Shown in pieces: positions 1-4,938 of a stretch of 8,383 nt of DNA. How positions within the stretch are numbered: position 1 is the stretch's first letter; each line of letters begins with the position of its first letter. Made by a program: the position numbers and the translations under genes. A model generated the notes under the pieces. That model was not told the origin of the DNA, made no database searches, and saw only the letters and a list, made by a program, of their open reading frames with translations. Source of the DNA: Phycisphaeraceae bacterium (GTDB lineage Bacteria > Planctomycetota > Phycisphaerae > Phycisphaerales > Zrk34); the NCBI GenBank assembly GCA_028281485.1, contig JANQJT010000076.1, positions 1 through 8,383 of the forward strand, written 5' to 3'.

Positions 1-1
1 C

Positions 2-1348
2 TCCGATGACGAAACCGCACGCATCCGCTCCAAGAAGTTCGGATTCCAGGTCGGCTCAGACTCCTACTACGAAATGATCGTCTCGCCCGTCATCGACGAC
101 GACGGCGAGATCCGACAGGTCGTCGCCGTCGTCTGGGACGCCTCGTCCGGCCGACGCCTCCAACAGAAAATTGACGCCATCGACTCCGCCGGCTCCGAGC
201 TCTGCCGACTCGAGGTCGAACGCATCTCCAAGATGAACGTCGCCGACCGACTCCGCATCCTCGAAGAAAAAACCATCCGCTTCGTCCACGACCTGCTCCA
301 CTTCGACCACTTCTGCGTCCGACTGCTCAACCGCAAGAACAACAAGCTCGAACTCGTCATCGCCGTCGGCCTCCCCGAAGAAGCCAAGGAAGTCGACCTC
401 TACGCCCAACCGGAAGGCAACGGCATCTCCGGCTACGTCGCCGCCACCGGTCGCAGCTACATCTGCCACGACGTCGAAAAAGACCCCCGCTACGTCATCG
501 GCCTCGACCACGCCAAATCCTCCCTCACCGTCCCCCTCCGACTCCACGACAAGATCATCGGCATCTTCAACATCGAGTCCCAGACACCCGGACAGTTCAA
601 CGAAGACGACCGCCAGTTCGCCGAGATCTTCGGCCGATACATCGCCATGGCGCTCAACACCCTCGACCTGCTCGTCACCGAACGCGTCAACACCACTGGC
701 CTGCTCGCCGAAAACGTCGGCAACCTCATCGCCGTCCCCCTCAACGACATCGTCACCGAAACACGTGGCCTCATGGACCAGTACATCGGCGATGAAGACA
801 TGCGCTCACGCCTCGGCAAGATCCTCGACAACGTCGAGGACATCCGACACTCCGTCGCACACGCCGGCGACGCCCCCAAGACCGTCCTCGGCGCAGGCGA
901 AGACGCCGGGCAGACCGATCCGCTCTTCACCGACAAGCAGGTCCTCGTCGCCGACGACGAGCAGACCATCCGCGACACCGTCGCCGAGGTCCTCCGCAAG
1001 CGCGGCGCCAAGGTCTTCGTTGCCAAGGACGGCGCAGAAGCCGTCAAGGTCATCGACCAGAACACCCTTGACCTCATCGTCTCCGACATCAAGATGCCGC
1101 ACCGCAACGGCTACGAGATCTTCGCCGCCGCACGCCGCCGCGACGCTACCGTCCCCGTCATCCTCATGACCGCCTTCGGATACGACCCCGCACACTCCGT
1201 CGTCCGCGCCAGCCAGGAAGGGCTCCAGGCCGTCCTCTTCAAGCCCTTCAAGGCAGACGACATGCTCGACGAAATCCGCAAGGCGCTCGGCGGCGAACCC
1301 ACCCAGGCGCCCGCCGACCCACCACCCGCCGAGAAAAACGCCGACTGA
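2..1348 (+). CDS. PAS-GAF-receiver signalling protein, C-terminal part (5' end outside window)
   Basis: The frame is open from the first base, so the start lies upstream; 448 residues are visible. Numbering from base 2: residues 1-70 look like the end of a PAS domain with its C-terminal motif; about 86-217 is a GAF domain (small-ligand sensing); about 230-285 is a two-helix segment resembling a histidine kinase dimerisation domain; about 312-435 is a receiver domain; the tail is Pro/Ala-rich and probably disordered. The receiver has all the key residues: acidic pair Asp318-Asp319, phospho-acceptor Asp362 (in SDIKMP), Thr390 and Lys414. The dimerisation-like segment keeps the Pro-Leu-Asn that follows the kinase histidine, but has Asn241 where the histidine should be, and no ATPase domain follows. 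It is probably a cytoplasmic receiver protein fed by another kinase, with PAS/GAF input. The partner is unknown. Domain assignment is firm; the biological role is not. Confidence 0.9.
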   Translation, partial: SDDETARIRSKKFGFQVGSDSYYEMIVSPVIDDDGEIRQVVAVVWDASSGRRLQQKIDAIDSAGSELCRLEVERISKMNVADRLRILEEKTIRFVHDLLHFDHFCVRLLNRKNNKLELVIAVGLPEEAKEVDLYAQPEGNGISGYVAATGRSYICHDVEKDPRYVIGLDHAKSSLTVPLRLHDKIIGIFNIESQTPGQFNEDDRQFAEIFGRYIAMALNTLDLLVTERVNTTGLLAENVGNLIAVPLNDIVTETRGLMDQYIGDEDMRSRLGKILDNVEDIRHSVAHAGDAPKTVLGAGEDAGQTDPLFTDKQVLVADDEQTIRDTVAEVLRKRGAKVFVAKDGAEAVKVIDQNTLDLIVSDIKMPHRNGYEIFAAARRRDATVPVILMTAFGYDPAHSVVRASQEGLQAVLFKPFKADDMLDEIRKALGGEPTQAPADPPPAEKNAD

Positions 1349-1376
1349 ATCGGTAGGGCGGTTTCCCATATCATCA

Positions 1377-1405
1377 TTGGCCCCGGCCCGATCAGCCGAT
1401 ACAGT
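1377..1405 (+). promoter_or_regulatory. Probable sigma-70 promoter of the tRNA-Pro gene
   Basis: A -35-like box TTGGCC (1377-1382, 4 of 6 consensus bases) is followed after 17 bp by a -10-like box TACAGT (1400-1405, 4 of 6). The tRNA 5' end lies 13 bp beyond the -10 box, a spacing suited to a short 5' leader removed by RNase P. The site sits in the 70-bp gap after the receiver gene, where no clear terminator is visible, so read-through from upstream is also possible. Confidence 0.45.
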
Positions 1406-1418
1406 ATCAGCCCACACA

Positions 1419-1492
1419 CGGGGTGTAGCGCAGCTTGGTAGCGCGTCTGCTTTGGGAGCAGAAGGTCGCTGGTTCAAATCCAGTCACCCCGA
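1419..1492 (+). tRNA. tRNA-Pro (anticodon TGG)
   Basis: A complete 74-nt cloverleaf can be drawn. The acceptor stem CGGGGTG (1419-1425) pairs with CACCCCG (1485-1491); the D stem is GCGC/GCGC; the anticodon stem TCTGC/GCAGA encloses the loop TTTGGGA with anticodon TGG at 1453-1455; the T stem GCTGG/CCAGT (one G-T pair) encloses TTCAAAT. The first pair is C-G and the discriminator base is A (1492), both expected of bacterial proline tRNAs. It would read CCA and, by wobble, other CCN codons. The 3' CCA is not encoded and must be added after transcription. The gene stands alone, and its 3' end is repeated at 1625-1642. Confidence 0.97.
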
Positions 1493-1494
1493 TT
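1477..1494 (+). repeat. Direct repeat, copy 1: tRNA 3' end (attachment-site-like)
   Basis: The 18 bases AATCCAGTCACCCCGATT, running from within the T-loop to two bases past the discriminator, recur identically at 1625-1642. Tyrosine-recombinase integrases often use exactly this part of a tRNA gene as their attachment site and restore the gene on integration. This copy is the one in the intact tRNA. Confidence 0.8.
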
Positions 1495-1532
1495 GACAAC
1501 GGACGAGCCCAATTTGGGCTCGTCCGTTGTCA
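1494..1532. terminator. Perfect 19-bp inverted repeat after the tRNA, terminator-like hairpin
   Basis: Two 19-base arms (1494-1512 and 1514-1532) are perfectly complementary around a single centre base. In RNA this would be a very stable GC-rich stem with a loop of about three bases. It begins two bases after the tRNA discriminator, where a terminator or a 3'-processing signal is expected. There is no T-run on either side on either strand, so it is not a textbook intrinsic terminator. It lies between the convergent tRNA and secreted-protein genes and could stop transcription from both. It could also be a palindrome belonging to whatever duplicated the tRNA end. Confidence 0.6.
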
Positions 1533-1561
1533 CTAAGGAAATAGATTGAACCTACGACCTT

Positions 1562-1605
1562 GTCGCCGTAGGCGACCCGGTCGCGCCGTTCACGCCGCAG
1601 GCGCC
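1562..1605. repeat. Pair of small REP-like palindromes
   Basis: Two short palindromes with the same stem lie 14 bp apart: GTCGCC-GTA-GGCGAC (1562-1576) and CGCC-GCA-GGCG (1593-1603). Both have a CGCC/GGCG core and a three-base loop differing at one base. Pairs of GC-rich imperfect palindromes between genes are typical of REP elements, which are dispersed by transposase-related enzymes. No other copy was noticed in this window, so membership of a genome-wide family is inference. Confidence 0.35.
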
Positions 1606-1624
1606 ACGAAGCGCAGCGGAGTGC

Positions 1625-1642
1625 AATCCAGTCACCCCGATT
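1625..1642 (+). repeat. Direct repeat, copy 2: orphan tRNA-Pro 3' end
   Basis: This is an exact 18-bp copy of 1477-1494, 148 bp downstream. Upstream of it the sequence does not pair as a T stem and no rest of a tRNA is visible, so this is a detached tRNA 3' end and not a second gene. Its last two bases lie inside the stop codon (TAA, 1643-1641 on the minus strand) of the neighbouring secreted-protein gene. The arrangement resembles the distal attachment site of an integrated or mostly lost element. Confidence 0.75.
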
Positions 1643-3521
1643 ATTCCCCAACCACCCGCGTGAACTCGCTCGCCGCCAGCAGCGCCATCGCCGTCGCCCC
1701 CAACGGCTGACGGTTGTCCCACGGCGCCACACGCACACCGCCCACCGTCGGATTCAGCTGATGCGCGTAGTACGCGTCCTCCGCTCGCATCGTCAGCTGC
1801 GACAAAAACCGCAGCCCCAGCGCCGTGTTCATCATCCACTCCACCTTCTCCTCGTCCGTCACCATCTGATCACCCCCCAGCACCACCGCCTGCCACAGCA
1901 CCGGCCCCGCGCTCATCCACGTCGGCTCCGGCAAGAACGCCTCCGTCAACGCAAACCCGCCGATCGTGTCCGGGCTCACGTAATCCGGTGAATCGATATC
2001 ACCCGACGCCGTCAGGCTCAGCGGCCGAACCTGCCGCGACCACATCGCATCGCTCAGCTTCCTCACCCCGATCACCCCCAGCGTCCCACGCCCCATTGCG
2101 CTCAACTCCACCTCCACCATCGCCAACCAGGGCCCCGCGCCGTTCGGTCGCTGCTCCAAATCCTCCGACCACACACCACCCAGCACCACCAGCGCCTTGT
2201 CCATGTAACGCTCGTCGCGCGTCCGCTCGTACAAACGCACCAGCGCCAGCGCCACCAGCGCCCGCGTCGGTCGCGACGCCGGCGAAGCCGACCGATGATC
2301 GCTCGACCGCACAACACCCCGCTCACCGACCGACATCAACAACAAACCACCCAGCCGATCTCGCGCCACCGTCAGCTCATCGGCCCCGCGCGTCTCGAGC
2401 AGCGCCATCAGCGTCATCGCCACCGCGCCCGTTGGGCGCCGCTTGTCTGTCTGCGCCGCCGCCCCCGAGTCGTGGGGAACACCCAAATCTTCCAACACCG
2501 CACGCAACCCAAGCCCCGCCGCCGCCTCGTACTGTTGGCGTGTCGCATCATCCGCGCCCCCCACGCGCGCCTGCCGCGCCAGCGCGTAGCACGCCAGCGC
2601 CGCATCGCTCAACGGCGCACGCGCCGGCTCAAATCGGCCGCTCGTCGGCTGATAAGTCCCCGAAAAACGCCCCGTCCGATCCTGGCGACCCATCAGGTAC
2701 GTCGCCCACGTCTTGCTCACCGCATCGATCTGGTTCGACGACAACCCGATCGGCGCGATCGGCCGACTCCCGCGGTGCAGCGTCACCATCGGCTTGTTCA
2801 GCCCCGGCCGAACCACGTGCTCCACACTAAACCGATACAGCGTCGGCCCCGCGTCCCCGCCGATCTCTCGAATCACCTCCTGCCCCAGGTTCAGCCCCGC
2901 CGCCAACCGCCGCAGCTGCGCACCCATCGACAGATTCGCCGACACCGCCGTGTCCGGAAACACCCACGACCAACGCTTCCCATCACGCAGCGCCAGCCCG
3001 TGCAAGCCCGGCTTGTAGCGGTGGGGCAGCTGGTCCAGAGAACTCAAGCGCACACGCTGCGGCGCGCGCGCAATCGCCACCTCCAAACGAAGCAGCGGCG
3101 CGATCGCTTCCAATCGACGCGGCATCTTCTGATTGCCCGGCCGACTCGCCAACTGTTCCAATCCCCGCCGCGCCTCACCGATCGCTTCTTCCATCGCGCT
3201 ACGCATCAGCGCCATCACATCCGTCGGCTCCGTCCCCGCGATCGGCGCCAGCGGGTTGTCCAGCGTCGCGATCCCCTGCCCCAATGCCAATCCCTCAAAC
3301 CGCAGCGTCACGTGCACCGCCGACACACCCTCCACCTCAATCGCCGGCCCCGCCTTCGGCACACGCAAATCCCCCATCCACGTCTCCGCCACCGCGTACG
3401 CCTGCTGCGCCAACGCACCGTCCAACGCCTCAGCTCGAACCCTTGGCGTCACATTGCCGCAGATCAACATGATGACCAAAAGAAGACCCCCACACCCCCC
3501 GATGTGGTTTTCACGCAACAT
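1641..3521 (-). CDS. Secreted protein with AMMECR1-like N-terminal part and alpha/alpha-toroid-like C-terminal part
   Basis: I chose the ATG at 3521 because it gives a normal Sec signal peptide: a short charged start (MLREN), a hydrophobic core (LLLVIMLICG), and a likely cleavage after Val-Arg-Ala at residue 30. The protein is 626 residues and probably acts outside the cytoplasmic membrane. In-frame ATGs at 3560, 3584 and 3632 are alternatives; 3632 has the best ribosome-binding-like sequence (GAGAGG) but gives a poor signal peptide. Residues about 35-235 follow the AMMECR1 pattern: VTLRFEGLALGQGIATL matches the strand and LRGCIGTL region without the cysteine, and GLHGLALRDGKRWSWVFPD matches the later GxDGLxLxxxGxxxxFLPQV block. 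Residues about 265-625 contain repeated helical blocks (TGAVAMTLMALLETRG, RALVALALVRLYE, LGATAMALLAASEF) like alpha/alpha toroids of the terpenoid-cyclase/glycosidase type. No catalytic residues can be assigned and function is unknown. Confidence 0.85.
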   Translation of the reverse strand: MLRENHIGGCGGLLLVIMLICGNVTPRVRAEALDGALAQQAYAVAETWMGDLRVPKAGPAIEVEGVSAVHVTLRFEGLALGQGIATLDNPLAPIAGTEPTDVMALMRSAMEEAIGEARRGLEQLASRPGNQKMPRRLEAIAPLLRLEVAIARAPQRVRLSSLDQLPHRYKPGLHGLALRDGKRWSWVFPDTAVSANLSMGAQLRRLAAGLNLGQEVIREIGGDAGPTLYRFSVEHVVRPGLNKPMVTLHRGSRPIAPIGLSSNQIDAVSKTWATYLMGRQDRTGRFSGTYQPTSGRFEPARAPLSDAALACYALARQARVGGADDATRQQYEAAAGLGLRAVLEDLGVPHDSGAAAQTDKRRPTGAVAMTLMALLETRGADELTVARDRLGGLLLMSVGERGVVRSSDHRSASPASRPTRALVALALVRLYERTRDERYMDKALVVLGGVWSEDLEQRPNGAGPWLAMVEVELSAMGRGTLGVIGVRKLSDAMWSRQVRPLSLTASGDIDSPDYVSPDTIGGFALTEAFLPEPTWMSAGPVLWQAVVLGGDQMVTDEEKVEWMMNTALGLRFLSQLTMRAEDAYYAHQLNPTVGGVRVAPWDNRQPLGATAMALLAASEFTRVVGE

Positions 3522-3589
3522 CCCGCACACCCCGTGCCCCACACATCGCCCCCATATCATTGATGGTAAGTGTCTCTTTTGCATGTGGT

Positions 3590-3596
3590 TATGATA
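3590..3596. promoter_or_regulatory. Overlapping -10-like boxes in a divergent control region
   Basis: An AT-rich island stands out in the GC-rich background around 3553-3605. It contains TATGAT on the plus strand (3590-3595) and, in the opposite direction, TATCAT (3596-3591), each matching 5 of 6 bases of TATAAT. The minus-strand box would serve the secreted-protein gene and would place the ATG at 3632 upstream of the transcript. The plus-strand box would serve the small reading frame at 3648. Neither has a convincing -35 box at 16-18 bp, so this is a weak call. Confidence 0.3.
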
Positions 3597-3647
3597 GCAG
3601 ATATTCGCCCGCCCGACTTTTGGCACGCCCATTGACCCTCTCTGGGC

Positions 3648-3740
3648 ATGATCGCGTTACTCACACAAACCGGCCCCAACGCAAGCGCACGCAAGCGCAT
3701 CGCGGTCCTCGCGATCCTGATGTTTGCCGCACTCTGCTAA
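3648..3740 (+). CDS. Possible 30-residue membrane peptide
   Basis: An ATG at 3648 opens a 30-codon frame ending in TAA at 3738-3740. The peptide begins MIALLTQTG, has a basic turn (ARKR) near residues 14-17, then a hydrophobic run IAVLAILMFAALC to the end, long enough to sit in or on a membrane. It is flanked upstream by a -10-like box (3590-3595) and followed 42 bp later by a strong hairpin with a T-rich tail on the same strand, so a short transcription unit is plausible. There is no clear ribosome-binding site. Without homologues this cannot be told from a chance frame in an intergenic region. Confidence 0.25.
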   Translation: MIALLTQTGPNASARKRIAVLAILMFAALC

Positions 3741-3782
3741 GTGAGCAATAGACCCCCGATCCACGCTGTGCAAAATGAGCAG

Positions 3783-3816
3783 TCCCCCCGGCTTCATCGG
3801 CTGGGGGGATTGTTTT
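3783..3816. terminator. Intrinsic terminator hairpin, probably bidirectional
   Basis: The stem TCCCCCCGGC (3783-3792) pairs with GGCTGGGGGGA (3799-3809) with one G-T pair, closing a loop of about 7 bases. On the plus strand TTGTTTT follows (3810-3816), a good intrinsic terminator tail. On the minus strand the hairpin begins 5 bases after the stop codon of the diguanylate cyclase gene and is followed by a shorter T-run (ATTTTG), so it also ends that operon. The stop codon of the cyclase overlaps the plus-strand T tail. Confidence 0.75.
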
Positions 3817-4837
3817 ATGACCGCGGCGACTCGACCCGACGGTTCGGCAGGGGGGCCGGCTCGTGCAGATACACCCCGCCCTTGCCCTCCGCCTTCACCT
3901 TGTACAACGCCGCATCCGCCATCGCGACCAACTGCTCACCCGCAGCCGGCCGATTCAACGACATGCACGCCAAGCCGATCGACATCCCGAATCGATGCGT
4001 TCCCACCAACGGACGGATCGCCAGCTTGAACTGATCCTGCACACGCAGCAGCGCCTGCTTTGCCGTATCCGGATCGGTCTGCGGCATCAGCAGCACGAAC
4101 TCATCGCCACCGTAACGCCCCGCAACATCCGATCGGCGACAGTTCGCCAGCAACACACGCGCCGCCGTCTCCAACAGCTTGTCCCCCGCCTGGTGTCCCA
4201 GCGCATCGTTGACACTCTTGAACCCGTCCAGGTCGATCATCGCACACACCAGATCGCTGCCGTAGCGCTGCGACTCGGCAAACGCACGATCGAGCTGCTC
4301 ATTGATCGATCGACGATTGGCCAATCCCGTCAGCGGATCAGTCGCCGCCTGTTCTTCCAGGCGCACCACCATCTCTTCCAACTGCTGGTTCTTGATCCGC
4401 ACCTCGTCCAGCGTGTGTTTCAGCTGTTCCTGAAGTCGGCTGTTGTCCTGCTTCGTTTCCCAAACCGCCAGGTTCTTCTGCACGATCAGCGGCACGGTGA
4501 ACATGTATTCCCCCGCCTTCACCACGTAATCGTACGCCCCCATGTGGATCGCCTTCATCGCAAGGTCCAGCCCCGCCTCGCTCGTCACCATCACGATCGG
4601 CAGGTCCCCCCGCTTGGCCAGCAACGCCTCCACCAACTCCATCCCCGTGCCGTCCGGCAGGTTGTAGTCGCTCAGCACCAGGTCGATCTCGTCCAGGTCC
4701 CGCGACAACGCATCGGCCACACGATCCACGATCGTCGCGCATTCCACGCCGTAGTGATCCGACAACGTCTCAGCCATCAGCTCAGCCGTGTCGTAATCAT
4801 CCTCTACAATCAGCAGATGCGGGGCATGACGCTTCAT
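3815..4837 (-). CDS. Receiver-GGDEF response regulator, diguanylate cyclase
   Basis: A 340-residue cytoplasmic response regulator that should make cyclic di-GMP from two GTP when phosphorylated. I chose the ATG at 4837 because GGAG (4846-4843) lies 5 bases upstream and the receiver starts right after it; the frame stays open 23 codons further up with no similar signal. The receiver is residues 6-120, with Asp13-Asp14, phospho-acceptor Asp57, Thr85 and Lys107 all present. A helical, probably coiled-coil linker covers about 126-163. The GGDEF domain begins at DPLTGLANRR (167-176). Its active site GGDEF (243-247) is intact, and RRSD (234-237) is exactly five residues before it, the standard RxxD inhibitory site, so product inhibition is expected. 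The gene lies 90 bp after the sensor kinase gene on the same strand, making that kinase the likely phosphodonor. The architecture matches the WspR/PleD class; no particular output is shown. Confidence 0.95.
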   Translation of the reverse strand: MKRHAPHLLIVEDDYDTAELMAETLSDHYGVECATIVDRVADALSRDLDEIDLVLSDYNLPDGTGMELVEALLAKRGDLPIVMVTSEAGLDLAMKAIHMGAYDYVVKAGEYMFTVPLIVQKNLAVWETKQDNSRLQEQLKHTLDEVRIKNQQLEEMVVRLEEQAATDPLTGLANRRSINEQLDRAFAESQRYGSDLVCAMIDLDGFKSVNDALGHQAGDKLLETAARVLLANCRRSDVAGRYGGDEFVLLMPQTDPDTAKQALLRVQDQFKLAIRPLVGTHRFGMSIGLACMSLNRPAAGEQLVAMADAALYKVKAEGKGGVYLHEPAPLPNRRVESPRS

Positions 4838-4842
4838 ACAGA

Positions 4843-4846
4843 CTCC
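4843..4846 (-). promoter_or_regulatory. Ribosome-binding site deciding the start of the diguanylate cyclase
   Basis: GGAG on the minus strand (4846 down to 4843), five bases before the ATG at 4837. It favours this start over the in-frame ATG at 4906, which would add 23 residues without domain character. Confidence 0.7.
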
Positions 4847-4918
4847 AAACGGATATCGACGGTCCGCTCCATCATCCGTATCGTCCAGCCCCCGTCCCCG
4901 GTTCATCTACCCCCGTCC

Positions 4919-4938
4919 CGCGCCGACTCATCGGCGCG
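4919..4938. other. Intercistronic hairpin around the kinase stop codon
   Basis: CGCGCCGA (4919-4926) and TCGGCGCG (4931-4938) form a perfect 8-bp stem with the loop CTCA. On the minus strand the loop holds the TGA stop codon of the sensor kinase gene. No T-run follows, so it is not an intrinsic terminator. It could stabilise the upstream message or tune expression of the cyclase relative to the kinase, but a chance palindrome in GC-rich coding sequence is possible. Confidence 0.4.

Noticed and set aside
1595..1642. A second, complete tRNA gene ending at the orphan 3' end
   Set aside because: Upstream of the 18-bp copy no T stem, anticodon arm or acceptor strand can be paired.
2295..3563. A 422-codon plus-strand open frame opposite the secreted-protein gene
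   Set aside because: The translation is dominated by Arg, His, Gln and Pro with no domain pattern. The minus-strand frame has a signal peptide and structured helices. In GC-rich DNA the antisense frame of a real gene often stays open.
3522..3632. An N-terminal extension of the secreted protein starting at 3632
   Set aside because: The extra 37 residues put a long Cys/His-rich segment ahead of the hydrophobic core and spoil the signal peptide, and the likely -10 box for this gene lies inside it. It remains possible because GAGAGG precedes that ATG.
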